From Rhytidiadelphus loreus (lineage: Eukaryota; Streptophyta; Bryopsida; Hypnales; Hylocomiaceae): DNA of 64,000 bases. This document shows positions 37,677 through 50,192 of the stretch, in pieces (position 1 is the stretch's first letter; the number at the start of each line of letters is the position of its first letter). Location of the stretch: contig OX344762.1 of NCBI GenBank assembly GCA_947034895.1, positions 41,644,760 to 41,708,759 on the forward strand, read 5' to 3'. The notes beneath the pieces are model-generated. The model had not been told where the DNA came from. It was given only the letters and a program-made list of their open reading frames with translations, and did no database searches. The translations under genes were made by a program, and so were the position numbers.

Positions 37677-38831
37677 CTCCTTCCAGACACCCAAAATTTG
37701 CCAAAATTTGGGTGGGTGGCATTTTGACACCCAAAACTTAGATTAGGCTTGAGTGGCATTCCCAAAAAAATTCAGGAGGTTGACAAATTCATGGCCTTGC
37801 AGCGCCGCGTTCTCTTACAGAAATGATCCCATTCAACTGTCCTGGATCCAAGAGTGGCTTCGTTTCAACGCAGTCAAAGTCCATTCCAGCTGACTCCTGA
37901 ACCTTGACCCCCATGACTCCGTGAATCTGTGGTGACCTCAAACTTCCCCAATTCACACCAGCCAGCCCTGGACCTACAATGACGTCACCTCCTTCCCCAA
38001 TTCATCCTGTTCCCGCAACCAATTCAACGCAGCGTTGAAAATAGCACAGAAACATTCTTAATTGCCACAAAAAAAGCTGCCCTCAAAGCAAAAAAAGAAC
38101 ACTACAACAACTGAAGGGACGAGCAGCCCTCGTACTTTTTCCCACTTTTTAGACTACCAACTGGTCGCGACCTCGTGCTCAAGTCAACAATTCCATGCGT
38201 CGGAATCACGTCCCAGCTTTGAATTTTCAACCCCTTCTGGCGAATTGGAAAGGGATCTCCACATAAGAAGTGTGCTGCCAGGAGCTTCCCATGTGAGAGC
38301 TCACTCAGTTGGTACCAGACGTTGCACGAGTCATTTCTTTTGTGCTTATCTTACACAAGTTTCAGGTTCGTCTCTTCCCTTTCTTGATGCTCTTCATCTT
38401 TGAAACCCTCCATCACTCCATTTTCTGGCTCATTTCTGAAACGACGATTGTAAGAGATCGACATAGAGGTGGGCTTGTACTTGGGGTATTTCTAAAGGGT
38501 TACGGTGTGGACTTTGAATTGTAGGTTGGGGTGCCGATCTTTGAGTTAGGGTGTTGGTGACAGAGAATTGGGTGGTGGGGTTCTATAGTTGAGACTTTGG
38601 TAGTGTTATGTTTCAGGGAAAATACGAGGTCTGTTAAGATTAGCGAAAGTGAGAGCGGGTTTTATGTTTGTTGCGATTCGTTCTCTCCTGTGAAGTCATC
38701 GCTGATGCTAATGTTACTCTGTTTTGTGTATAAATCTTACAGCTAGGAAAGACATCTCGACGTAGGAGCCTGAGGAGAATCGTTTTTGAAGAGTTTTGAC
38801 TTAAGCAGTTGTTACGTCAGCAAGCGTCGAG
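37677..38831. other. Promoter / 5' leader region of the CHIL gene
   Basis: From about 37790 the sequence becomes less AT-rich. It has no recognisable protein, although short frames exist at 38062-38524. A TCTTACAG acceptor-like site at about 38743, shortly before the CHIL start, suggests a 5' UTR intron. This is an inference from position and composition. Confidence 0.4.
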
Positions 38832-40435
38832 ATGGGTCACCCAACTGTGAAGGTCGATGACATTGACTTTACTACCAAGATCACGCCGCCCGCTTCTTCG
38901 AGCACTCTTGACTTGATTGGCTATGGTAAGCTCTAAGTTTCACCCTCCTTTCCGATGCTCCTCTCCCTCATCTGCTCGGATTTGCAGGTAGAATGAATTC
39001 CCTGAAACCGTAATGTGAAGGATCTGGCTTGAATAGATCTCATATTGAATTGGTTTGGTTGTTGCTAAGTAAATATGGACGTAAACTACTCGAGGCCTTC
39101 GTATCGTTTGGAACTGTGTGGGATTAGTTACGAATCCAAGACATTCTTTATGAATGTCATCTTAGCATGTGGTAGCGTCGTTGGTCTTAAAGTTACAACT
39201 TCAATGACATTGAATGAAATTGTTAAGGAGTTGGGTGGCCTACATGCGAGAAGAATTTTTCCCTAGTGATTATAATTTCATTTTTAGGTCATGTCGTCAG
39301 TCCCACGCTTACGATGAGAGGTGTGATTTGCAGGCGGCACGGGGATGGAAATAGAGACGGTAGAAATCAAGTTCACCGCCATCGGCTTCTACGCAGAGGC
39401 CAGCGTCAAGGAGCACCTGCAGAAGTGGAAGGGGAAAGCCGCCAGCGAGCTTGTGGAAGACGACAGCGGCTTCCACAAGGAGCTCATCCAAGCGCCCGGG
39501 GGGAAATTGGTGCGGATCTCCATCATCAAGGGGATCAAGGGCCTGCCCTACGGCGGCTCCCTGCAGTCGTCCTTGAGGGACCGACTGGTCAATGACGATA
39601 AGTTCGAGGAGGAGGAAGAAGAGGCGCTGGAGAAGCTCGTGGAGTTTTTCCAGCCTCACAACTTGCCCAAGGGAGCCAATATTGTCTACTACTGGCCCAC
39701 TCCCGCCTCTGTCCAGGTATGCTCCTAAATCTGCTTATTATCCTACTCTCTAATATCACATTCTGGTATATGTTCTTGGGAAAAATCCACGAGTTGAGCG
39801 TATGTAGTTGGACGACTTTCACATATTTCGTTCTCGACACTTGTGTGATTGGAACTTTGTCTTGAACCTGTGACGTATGAGAGCTTTAAGTGTACTTGCT
39901 TTTCCTGAGAGCTGCTTGTACCAATTGAAGCTCTTCTTGCGGCACTAATGTGTCGCATCTATCAAATAGACCCACAACATGCTGTACTTTCGAACTGGTT
40001 GATAATTAGCTACTGGGTGAATCTCTTGAGAGAATCTCTATAGTAGGCTGTTGAGAGCTCTGCCAAAAAGATTGCTACCCCTCCTCTTTCTTCCATACAA
40101 GAGAAGCAGACTTTTTGGGAGGGCACTGTATATGGAGGATCATAGATTTAGAATCGGCTGTTTACCCTAAAGTGGCCAAGCTAGACATTGCCACTTTGGA
40201 AACAAATTATGGCACATATGTAAATTTGAACAGGAACCCAGATACTGTGGCTGATACTTTGTTTTGATTTTCCAATTTCCAGGTCTCTCTCTCTGAGGAA
40301 GCGAAAGTACCTGAGGAGGTAGCATACACTATCGAAGATGCCAATGTGGCCGAGGCTTTGTTGGATCTTTACTTGGGCGAGAATACCATCACCCCCTCCA
40401 CTCTTTCTTCGGTAGCGGAGGCCATTGCCGCATAA
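38832..40435 (+). CDS. CHIL: Chalcone-isomerase-like protein (type IV, CHIL), three exons
   Basis: CHIL proteins share the chalcone isomerase fold but do not cyclise chalcone. They bind chalcone synthase and raise its accuracy in flavonoid synthesis in the cytosol. Exons 38832-38925, 39334-39716 and 40283-40435 join to 209 aa, the usual length. Visible landmarks are VEIKFTAIGFYAE, LQKWKGK, GIKGLPYG, the acidic stretch FEEEEEEALEKLVEFFQ and the C-terminal ITPSTLSSVAEAIA. The last two are type IV features. The catalytic arginine of true isomerases (RGLEI motif) aligns with Thr in TGMEI, and the active-site Asn of the QYSEKVSEN-type segment aligns with Ser. The active-site Tyr (PYG) remains. A fatty-acid-binding type III CHI is less likely because no plastid transit peptide is present. 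Confidence 0.92.
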
Positions 40436-41477
40436 GGAATATTATTTGTAGCTTCGAACATGCTTCAAGCGAGTAGGCTCTCAAGCTCTCGTGATGGTGA
40501 ATGAAAAATCTAGTTATAAGCCTTTGCGCATCCTTCCTTCTGGACCCCTTATTGTTCAGTAGTGCATTAGAACATTAGACACATTACGAAGAAATTATTT
40601 TCCTACAGCATGACTGCTGGGTGAGAAGCTGACTATTTAGCTTTTGATAATAATGTAAAGACTGTCACCACCTATTTCAGAACTTGCTTCTCTTGTACCA
40701 CTGTGAGCTGTTTTTTTGGTTTTTGAACTTGTTGCCAAACGTAACCGTACCTAAAGCTCTGAGCAATTTGCGTTGAACTAACTTGAATTCAGAGCTCAGA
40801 AATCATAAACGAATTCAAGAGGGCCTTCAGTTGGGTGTGAAATCGGCAGATTTATATCCAAGTGGAGCGAGTTATCCACAGTCAAGTGTACGCTATTGAC
40901 ACCTACTTTGGTGTCTAATTTAGCAATAGTTGATCATAAATGAGTACTACAAATGAGCAAAGAAGTTAATTATATGAAACAAACCAATGCTATAAAATCG
41001 CTTTGGATTCAATCATCAGATGGAGAATTGTTCGTGCACAACCAGTCGTTACAAAATGCCCCATTGTTCGATATTGGGGATGTCCGAAGTCAACAAAACA
41101 TCTCAAGTAATACAACCTTGATTGCACTATATAGTCATCTGTAAAATCCAAACGTGTACTGCACTTTCATTGCGAAACGTGATTGTAAGCCCCGGTTCCA
41201 GCCCATTCATTCGTCAAACATAGCTGACACAATTACGGAGCTGTCTGCTTACCATAAGAAAGAATTTCCGCCTTCTGCATCGAGAAGGTAGGGCAACGCA
41301 TCTACATACTGACCACCAGAATTTGAAACAAGTATACCAGTAACTTAACGTAATAGTAACAATTTACATTTGCTTGTAAATTACTGTAACAAGAATATTT
41401 CCTTGTAGATTACACTATTGTTACCTCTTGTGGAATTTGAAACAAGAAGTATAACAGAAATTCCTGATAACAATTTA
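40436..41477. other. CHIL 3' UTR and intergenic DNA
   Basis: The left 300 bp or so probably hold the 3' UTR of CHIL. The rest is intergenic, with a local repeat of CTTGTAGATTAC / CTTGTAAATTAC words around 41370-41440. No gene seen. Confidence 0.45.
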
Positions 41478-41880
41478 CATTTGCTTTGAAGCGACCACTC
41501 AAACAACGTTGATGTCGTGGTTAAACCCTAAACCCTGAAATGTACAAACGCATCAGAAACTAAAAATAGTGCAGAAATTGCAACACTTCAAGGATCTTCA
41601 GCAACGACAACCTCCCCTTCAACGTCTTCGTCAAAAATTAATTCACAGCAGGCCTCCCCATCCTCCGCGCAGACAGATCATTTGCTTTGAAGCGACCACT
41701 CAAACAACGTTGACATTGTGGTTTAAGCCCTAAACCCAGGTCTGTACACACGCAGCATAACTTATACTAAAATCAGTGAAAAAATTGCAACCCTTCAAGG
41801 ATCTTCAGGCACGACTACCTCCCCTTCCGCGTCTTCGTAACAGAATTCTTTCACAGCAGGCCTCCCCATCCTCCGCAGAC
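41478..41880. repeat. Tandem duplication of the LpxD 3' end, about 201-bp unit x2
   Basis: The unit starts CATTTGCTTTGAAGCGACCACTC at 41478 and again at 41679. Both units carry a telomere-like CCCTAAACCC word, ATTGCAAC.CTTCAAGGATCTTCAG, ACCTCCCCTTC and CACAGCAGGCCTCCCCATCCTCCGC. The right unit includes the real LpxD stop and last codons (from 41795). The left unit (about 41585-41680) is a non-coding copy of those codons with point changes and indels. Confidence 0.85.
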
Positions 41881-42787
41881 CGACCATTTGCTTCCGCCAC
41901 TCGCGAGCTGGAACAGCAGGAAAGCCCGCGTAATCGCCCGGTGTGTCAATGTTGGCCATGACCCCACTCTTGGCTGCAATTCTCACCCTGGAGGTCACTT
42001 TGACATGATCAGAGACTCCGGCCTTGCCTCCGATCACCACGTAGTCTCCAATTGTACACGATCCCGCAATGCCAACTTGACCACACAACATGCACCCGCG
42101 GCCGATCACCGCATTGTGCCCGATTTGCACCAGGTTGTCAATCTTGGTGTAATCCCCGATGAGTGTATCCCGCCAGCTTCCGCGATCGATACACGTATTC
42201 GCCCCAATCTCGACATGGTTCCCAATTTGCACTCGCAGCAGCTGAGGCTTCTTCACAATCTCTCCAGTAGGATTCTCCAGGAAGCCGAACCCGTCTTGGC
42301 CGACGCAAACGCCGGGATGCAAAGTGCACGACGCTCCGATTGAGCAGTTCTGGAGGACGACATTGTAGCCTAAAGTGGTGGAGACGCCAACAGACACACC
42401 TGGGCCTACAATAGAGCCAGCGCAAATGCGCGCATTCGCTCCCACTTGCGCAGTGGACTCGACGAACGCCCCGTGCTCCACCACTGCCGAGATGTGAACG
42501 TCGGCTTGCGAGTGCACTGTGCCGCCCCCGCTACGCCACTTCACGTACTCGCTCCCGTCGGAATCGCAACGAATCCCCTGCACAGTCGTGCTCTGCCGTC
42601 GAAGAGATGAAACCCTAACCCTAATTCTGGAGCGGGAGACTCTTGCAACAAAACCTTGATGAGTGACGAAATTTGAGAATGCTCGAGTGGAAACTGCTAC
42701 TGTTGCTGTTGCTGAGGGATGCGTGTAGAGCGCCTGCCGAATGAGCGCCGTCACTCTTGACATTGCAAGCAGCTCACGTTCACTCAC
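41795..42787 (-). CDS. LPXD: LpxD-like UDP-3-O-acylglucosamine N-acyltransferase, single exon
   Basis: LpxD adds the N-linked hydroxyacyl chain in the lipid A (Raetz) pathway. Plants keep mitochondrial homologues that make lipid A-like molecules. The 330-aa frame has an Arg/Ser/Ala-rich N-terminus (to about residue 70) fitting a mitochondrial presequence. A left-handed beta-helix of hexapeptide repeats follows (about 95-290), with landmarks [32 protein letters not shown] and [10 protein letters not shown]. His224 in QIGHN matches the catalytic His239 of the E. coli enzyme. The N-terminal uridine-binding domain of bacterial LpxD is largely missing, as in plant homologues. Met9 (42763) may be the real start. 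The gene is uninterrupted, unlike the multi-exon neighbours. Its 3' end is duplicated in tandem downstream. Confidence 0.93.
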   Translation of the reverse strand: MSERELLAMSRVTALIRQALYTHPSATATVAVSTRAFSNFVTHQGFVARVSRSRIRVRVSSLRRQSTTVQGIRCDSDGSEYVKWRSGGGTVHSQADVHISAVVEHGAFVESTAQVGANARICAGSIVGPGVSVGVSTTLGYNVVLQNCSIGASCTLHPGVCVGQDGFGFLENPTGEIVKKPQLLRVQIGNHVEIGANTCIDRGSWRDTLIGDYTKIDNLVQIGHNAVIGRGCMLCGQVGIAGSCTIGDYVVIGGKAGVSDHVKVTSRVRIAAKSGVMANIDTPGDYAGFPAVPAREWRKQMVGLRRMGRPAVKEFCYEDAEGEVVVPEDP

Positions 42788-43359
42788 ACCATCCCTAATT
42801 GCGTTTACGGCATCTTCAACACAATCTCAAGCTGCAGAAAAAACCCTCCTAGTCTATTTCGACCCCCGGGATCCTCAGGCTGGGTTTGCTTCTTCACTGC
42901 CAAGAGATTTCGCTACTTCCTATCACAGCAACAAGAATCATCGAAAACAACAACTATTGCAAACCGAGAATCACAATGTCGAGCAATTTCTGCAGATGCC
43001 ATCTGAGTCACCGACGAGAGGCTCACTTGAGTGAGAGAAAGTAGATCACTGCTTGAAAAATTGCCATTGCATAATGCTTACCTTGAACATTCTTGAAAGA
43101 AGCTCCTAACTACTGACACCGTCTTCTAATTCCAGGAGGAATCAGGGCACGCAAGATGCTCGGAACGTCCGAGATCTTCTTTGAGATCGAATCGTTGACA
43201 GACATCTTGAGTTCCAGACTTTTGAAGGAATCCTTTGACATCGAATCATTTTTTGACTGTTGCATTTCTTGATGGAATCAGGAACTATGTTTTTTGCAAA
43301 CAGGAAGTGAAGAACAAGAATTTAATTTTCAAAAACAAAAACAAGACTCTTTCTGTGTA
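42788..43359. other. Upstream region of LpxD
   Basis: Probable promoter and 5' UTR of the minus-strand LpxD gene (42788-43050 is relatively GC-rich). A plus-strand frame at 42741-43034 is antisense to the LpxD start and has no recognisable domain. The rest is AT-rich up to the Tc1-type element. Confidence 0.45.
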
Positions 43360-45362
43360 TAGTGGGGTCCAAAAGATTTTACAAATTTTGTTCCCAGGCT
43401 GATTCAACAAAAAGTTCATGAATTTCAAGATACTCAAAAACGGAAAGATTTCTAAATCATAAATTGCATTGGAATTGGAATGAATAGACTTACTTGATCA
43501 TCATAACAAATATATATTAACATGTGAAATTCAAGATCATACAACAATTTGGATCTTTTCTATACACTGTCTACCATCTAGTGATGCCACCCTTTGTTGA
43601 AACTTACAGCTTGCATTTTCTTGGGCATATTAGAAATGAGCATTTGCAATTGCTATAGAGATACTTGATCCCATACTGCTATCAATTGTTTGTATCATTT
43701 CTTGCTTGTTCTTTGGCTTGCTCCAATGTTGCAATAAATCTTTGATTCTCTTTCCAAGGTTTTCTATGGTGAATTAGGAGGCCAAACTACTACTTCTTCA
43801 TACCATGAGCTTGCCTCCACTTCTTCTGGAAGTTGTATGATATTCAAGTACACTTTACTATGATCCAATGCAATTTGTAGTTTGAAAATCTGTGCATTTT
43901 CAAGCATGTAAGAGCAAAATGACGTTAATGGACTTTTACTAGTTGAATTTGCCTAGGAAGAAAAATTTGTAAGATTCTTGGACTTGATTGCATAGTAGGC
44001 TTGCTTACTCGAGCACTTGTCAAATTTAACACTCTAAAAGTTTACATTTGTTTATGAAGAGCCCATAAAAATTCTTTTCCCCCACTCATGTTCACCATAA
44101 TGTACAATCATGTCTGAAAAGTCTTCACACACACTTCGTTGGTTGTGAGTAGTAGCTAGATGGTAGCAAGGAAATGAGATTTGAGTGAACATGAGGAGTT
44201 GAATTCAAAGGTTTACACCCTTCACATGCTTACAGGTTGGGGTTATGGAAAGATTGCTTCCAAATTATGGCTTTCAAGGTCACAAGTAAGAGATGTTGTG
44301 AAGAGAGGCAAAGAGTTTGGGAAACATCAAGGATGCTCCATGCTCTAAACACCCCACAAAACTTATGAAAGCAAAGAAAAAGACGGTTTAGAAGTAGTGG
44401 ATGAGAATCCAATGTTGAGTCTTTGAGTAATCAGGAATACCACAAATGTTTGGCTTAATCATTCCAATGTTGACAAAATTTGAGTGAGGCTGGTTTCCAG
44501 GTCAAGATTCCAAGGAAGAAGCCATTTGGAAAGATAAAAGCAAAAGTGCAAGGAGTTTGCACAAAGGTGATGCTAGTGGGATTCATAGCAATGAGGATGA
44601 ACAATGTTCATTAACAAAGCGACAATTGAGTATGATTCTTTTCCAATTGAGAAGAAAATATGTATACGACCTATGAAGAGTTATTTGAGAAGAATTTGAA
44701 GCCTAGTTTCAAATTAGGAAAGACTAATGTTGGATTTTTTTGCGTGCATAGTCAAACAAATTGATGCATGGGATTGATTTTGCATAGAAAGAGGACATAG
44801 ATAGAACACAAAAGTCCTCATGATAGATTGGGCCTCAATGCTTCGCAATTTGTGAGTGAGATCTATAAACCTCACATAATTCCTTTCATTCAGAGTTTGC
44901 AATAACCCTAATCATATTTACCTTGCAACAGATGGAGCAACTTGAAATTATGGTCCTCAAACAAGAAACTTCAAGAGGAATGTAGCTATGTGCAACTCCC
45001 TTAGCCATCCAACTCACCAAATCTCAATCCAATTGAAAATTTGTGATTGCTTCTCAAACGGCGACTTAGAAAAAGTTTCTCAAAAAATGAGCATAGTGCT
45101 CAAGAGGTGTTTGTTGCCGTAAAGAAAGAATGGGAGGAGATTGATCAAGGTGCTATTGACGACTTCATAGATTCAATGCCTTGTAGGATTCAATCTATAA
45201 TCAACATCGATGGAGGTCATAGTAAGTGGTAGTAAAGTTTAGGGTTTCTTCCATGTTGCGTGTAAGTCTTAAGCGTTTGTTGTCTCATTGGAGTTTGTAT
45301 GAGGTACAAGATAGAACACTTCATGTTGAGCTTAGGGTGTAAAGACTTTTCAAACACTACTA
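43360..45362 (+). mobile_element. Tc1/mariner-type transposon with inverted ends and TA target
   Basis: The left end reads TAGTGGGGTCCAAAAG (43360) after TA. The reverse complement of the right end reads TAGTAGTGTTTGAAAAG (ending 45362) and is followed by TA. The matching ends, TA flanks and 2.0-kb length fit a full-length Tc1/mariner element, and it contains a decayed transposase on the plus strand (about 44230-45232). The inverted repeats are imperfect, so the insertion is old. Confidence 0.82.
44230..45232 (+). pseudogene. Tc1-type transposase, broken
   Basis: Tc1/mariner transposases cut and paste DNA at TA sites with a DDE/D catalytic domain. The N-terminal helix-turn-helix is recognisable at about 44240-44300 (GYGKIASKLWLSRSQVRDVVKRG). 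The catalytic domain end is at about 44850-45232: HIIPFIQSLQ, then PSNSPNLNPIENL, then a TGA where Trp is expected, then LLKRRLRKSFSKNE, and the typical end DSMPCRIQSIINIDGGHSKW. At least several frameshifts and stops interrupt the middle. The C-terminal signature is Tc1-like (animal/fungal type), not the plant Soymar-like mariner type. It cannot encode active transposase as it stands. Confidence 0.85.
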
Positions 45363-48300
45363 TACATTTGTACTTTTGTAGAAAGTTATAGACAAGTCAA
45401 TTTTTCAATTTTTCAATTTAATTGGTGTCCCAATGGGAATGTGGTCCAATTATTAGCCTATTTCCACGAATGTAAGGCAAATTGTGCTAAAAGATAATGT
45501 AAAGTCAAATAGGGCCATTAGATGGTAAACGGTCTAAATTGGTAATCAGATACGTAGAAAAATATATTGAACAATGATTTTTTAAATTGAACAATTATTG
45601 TCTCTTTGTTTGAAAATATAGGCAAGTTGTAGTATTTGTATTTACTCCTCAATTGGAGCATAGTCAAATTTACTTGTGCGTTTGAACTTGTGAACTCCTT
45701 CATATTTTATAATACATTCTGCTTTTCAAATTGGCATGTATGTTTGTGTGTTCTATGCTATATGCTTGTATATTTGTGAGTTCGTGGTGAGCTAATTAGC
45801 GCACTGGACAAGTGGAACAACTTCAAGTGTTATGGAGCAATTTGATACTAGAGCTATGAAATTATTGCAAATCCATTGAAGATCAAGGGAACTTGTTGTT
45901 TGCGTTGTGTGTGTCTTTGTGTGTAGTTTATGACTGATAAGACTATTGATTTTAAGTATTAAGTAAGTTGCAGGAAGATTGTGTCATGGTACATTGGATC
46001 TAGCTTGTATACAAGTTGATGGGTTGCGTAAGTGCGTTGTGGAATCGAGAGACAATTTACATAAGTAAAATGTGATTGGTTAGTACCTATGTAAAATGTA
46101 TAGTTCAAATTGGAGAAGAACTTACAAGTAATTATCTATAGTATCTATGCTATGAATTTTGTCTAGTTACCGAAATGTACTAAATCCTTGTTAATTCCAT
46201 GAATTGTGGGAAATGTTAGTAACTGTAGTCTAGGTTTTTACCTACTTGTAAAAACACCCAGGACTAAAGTATAGGGGTTTTTAGTCTAGGGAATGGTCAA
46301 TTAGTCTAACGTTTTTTGTAGCTAAAGTCACATGTACTTAGAATATAGGTAAATATATAGTATTTTGAATTCAAAAACAAATAATAAAGGGATTTTCACT
46401 CTTATTCCCAAATTTGGTAATTTAGTGGTCAGTCCATTACAAATGTATGCAGACACAATGATTGTAGTCCCAGTCCTATATAGTATTCTAAAAGGAGGGC
46501 AAATAGTCTGGGCAATATGTCAGGTTTGGTCAAATCGTCAATGCAATGTATGATCTAAGACTTTTAATCACATCAAGATAATACTTTGAAAATAATAATA
46601 CACATAGTTCATTTATTAAAACTTTTTATATGGAGGGCAATAAGTCCAGTAAGTGCTCGCCATGAGCAAAACTATATGTACAATGTCTATATCTGTCCCA
46701 GTAGGTCAAATAGTCCAGTTATGCAGAGAATGCTAAGTTTGTGGTCTCATACCTTAAGTTTGTCTTTTCTGCAAACTTTTCTCCAACACTTTGGGGTAAT
46801 GAGTCAAAAAGGGCAATTGGTCCAAACCACAAGGGTTAATTCCCGTGCAAACAGCCCTATGGCCGTGGGGTGAATCCCTAATCCGGGACAGCAAGCTCCT
46901 GCTGCGAGCTGCGACTGCAACTGCGTCAAAACTCCAAATTCTCACAAAATTTCAAATTTCAAATTTCAAATCTCAACTTCAATCAATCAATCCAATTTCA
47001 ATCAAGTGATGATACCCAAGTCGCCCAATCTTGTACGAAATCCAGCTTTTGTGAATCGAAACATTCAAGCGCTGTTGGTTGTGCCAAGTTTCTAAGTCCA
47101 CGTTGATGATCGTTCAATCCAACATGCAAATCTTTGATCAATTACAGCACCATTTTATTGATCTCGCCCACCCCCATCAACCATCAGCAAGAACATGATT
47201 TACAACTCTATTTTTCTTCAAATTCGAACTTTGTACAGAGATCCCAACTCTATTGCAAATTGTCGTTGACCCAGGAGAGTTGCGATTTGCAGATTCTCTT
47301 CGAAATTTCTCCTCACAATCTCGGACTCGCTTAATCACAAACCTTCTGAATTACAACATGCTCCGGGCTACATTGAGATTGTTCGATTCCTTTGAGGATT
47401 CAGATTCGGCACTACTACTTCTCCATCACCCTCAGCAATCAATCAATATCCAACTTCCCGATCAGGATCAGTGCTAATCACCCTTCCAGTGTTTACTTTT
47501 GAACGAATCGAATCAGCAACCATGCTCAGAAATTCTTGTCAAGTTTTCTCTTCTTACGCTGGATGTCTCTGACCACCTCGATTCACAGATTTTTTCTCTT
47601 TTTCTTTTTTTTTAAGTTTTGAAATTCCTCACACACTCAAGCAAGCTTCTGATCTTCTCCAAAATTTCCCAAATTAATCTCAATTTCCAACAACGCTCAA
47701 GTATCAATGCCTTAATCCCAGATCACTCACAGTATTCACAACTCTGCTTTCAAATCTCACACATCTATAATGAAATAAAAGAGAATCCCTAATTCCAAAC
47801 ACATACAAAATATACAAATAGATGCAAAACTCAAAGATAAATATATATTATTAAACTTACTTGAAAGGGAGGCATATCACAAAATACATGAAAACTCACA
47901 ATAAAATAAAAAAATAAAAAATAAAATAAAAAAATATATATATATATATATAATAAGGGGACTTACATTGCCATGTTTTTCCTATTTTTTTTTATCTTTT
48001 TATAGTTTTGAAAACGAGATGCCACACCTCTTGGGAAGGGGTGAGACCTCGTTTACACACCCCATTCATCCCCTTTCTATTTTATTATTATTTATTTTTT
48101 CATCCATCCACCTATTAGCCCTATTTACACTTAGAACTAGTTTTAGACTTTAAAATAGCTTTTATTTCTATTTTTAAACACTAAGGGGCCCCTAATTGGT
48201 CCCTTTTTCCATTTTGACCCTTATTTTAAAAACTTTTAGGTCTACAATAACCTTGATGCGTATTGTCAGATGTAAATAAGTTTGATAGAAAATTAATAGA

Positions 48301-50189
48301 GTTGGTTCCAATATTTTTGGAAAGTTTATGTGCAAAGTTTGAGTGGTCAAGTGTGCTTGGAAGTGGTCAAATGTGCGATGAAAGAGTAACTTAATTCCTT
48401 GTTTGATAAATAATGGGAGTTAATATACTCGGTTGGAGTGTTCATTAATTGGGGTGGAAAGGCGAGTAACATGATTGAGTGAGTATGTCTGTATGCATAA
48501 TGAATGGCGAAGTATATTATTGACAAGCTATAAAATTCTATGACTGCAAGAGGTAGAGGTCTAAAAGTTAAGTAATAGCAAATGACTATATATAATGGCA
48601 ACTAAAGATAACTTAAATCAGCAAGTGGATATTGAATGTTGTAATAGTAGATTAATCTAATTTAGTTTAGATAGAACTTATTGACCAAATTAAGTAGGTG
48701 AAGATTTCACAAAATAAACTCTAGAAGCTTGGTGAAAATTAAATATGTAGAAGTGTAAGACCCCACAATTTGATTGGATAGGGGAAATTGGGATTGCCAC
48801 CGAAAGCAGAGTTAGATTCATGATATCAATGGTGTATATTCTAGTGTGTGCTTGGTCCAAACTATGAATTATAGAATGCATTTTCCAAAGTTGCCACAGA
48901 CAACCATGGTTATGCTTAGGAAATCTATAAAGGCTAACTAAACTAATTGAGACAAAAGAACTAGCCTAGTTTTAGTGTTTGTTGGACTTAAATTAAATTG
49001 TATAGAAATTATTAACTAGTGCCATTCTATTTTGAAAATACTATTTAGCTTGTTGGTTGCATAAAGAATTAAAGGGTACACAAGTCATAGGGTGATGAGA
49101 ATAAATGAGACAAGGCAAATTGGCTATTTAGAAGTTTGGAAAGTTGAACAAATCACAGCATGGTTGTGAAATTAGTGCGTGGACAAGTTATAGAGGTTGT
49201 TGTGTAAGTCAAGCAAGTGGATGAACCTCAAATAAATTGCCAAGTGAGCCAACTAACATACCATGCTTGCATTAGTTGGAGACAATTTGCCATAGTTTAG
49301 GAATTTGATTGACTATCCTAAATTGGCAATTAGGCTAGTAATAAATAGACAAAGAAAACTTGCTAAATGGTAAAAAGAATCACAATAATTAAGGAATATA
49401 TTATATTATATATTATACTATATAACTTGGCATTTAATTATGCAATAGTTCATTTGCCTATTCAAATCGAGGTCATGCCCATCAATTTACCAACCCTTAT
49501 TATCTACTAGGCAAGATTGGTACGTTATACATTCGTCAATAGCATTAAGGGATGGACTATTAAATTATGGGAATAAGAGTGATATACATTGTGTAATTGT
49601 AACCTTGAAACATTGAACCTCTAAAAGAAAGCTGAAAATCATTCAAATCTACAAAGCAAGTGACTTTAGTTATACAAATGGGAGACAAATTGACCTTTTC
49701 TCTGTGATAACGCCCCTATTTCTTGTGGTCCGTGCTTGTGGTCTTAGGATTTTTGAGGTAGAACAAATCGAGACTACAAAAGTACTTTCAATATAATTCG
49801 GCCCGCAGTCACATCCAATGTAATTGACGCAATCTATTGTAGATAAACAATGTCACTTGGAACAAATCTCTTCACTTGTGGTTAGTAGCCTACTCCCCAA
49901 ATGGTGGCATATCGCAAAGTGTCTTGATGGTGCACACTTTCTAGATTTTCCAACGCCATAGGCATCACTCTCTAAAACAACCTTGCATTGTAAGTGCTTC
50001 CACTTATAAATCTCAATCATCCATCTTATTAATCACTATCTCCAAGTCTCTCCTAAGAGAAACTGGAAACACAAGTTCTCACCCATGTATTAATAGGAAA
50101 TAATGAGAAAAATTAGCTAATGAAGCCTACTTTCTAAAACAATAGCCCATATCTTACCAAGGCAATTACAAGTCTCAATTTCCATTATG
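45363..50189. other. Gene-poor AT-rich region
   Basis: I found no supportable gene. Notable simple sequence includes (AAATTTC)n-like words at 46945-46970 and an (AT)n run with AAAATAAAA words at 47905-47952. A less AT-rich patch at 46790-47560 carries only short frames on both strands with no recognised protein. Old element debris is likely but could not be bounded. Confidence 0.45.
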
Positions 50190-50192
50190 TCC

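Noticed and set aside
41888..42343. 151-codon plus-strand frame
   Set aside because: It is the antisense shadow of LpxD.
41795..42787. LpxD as bacterial contamination
   Set aside because: Plants carry LpxD homologues. The gene has an organelle-targeting-like N-terminus and sits between plant genes and plant repeats.
42741..43034. 97-codon plus-strand frame
   Set aside because: It is antisense to the LpxD start and upstream region and shows no domain.
47134..47477. Overlapping plus-strand frames in a less AT-rich patch
   Set aside because: There is no recognisable product, the frames overlap each other, and no splice chain could be built.
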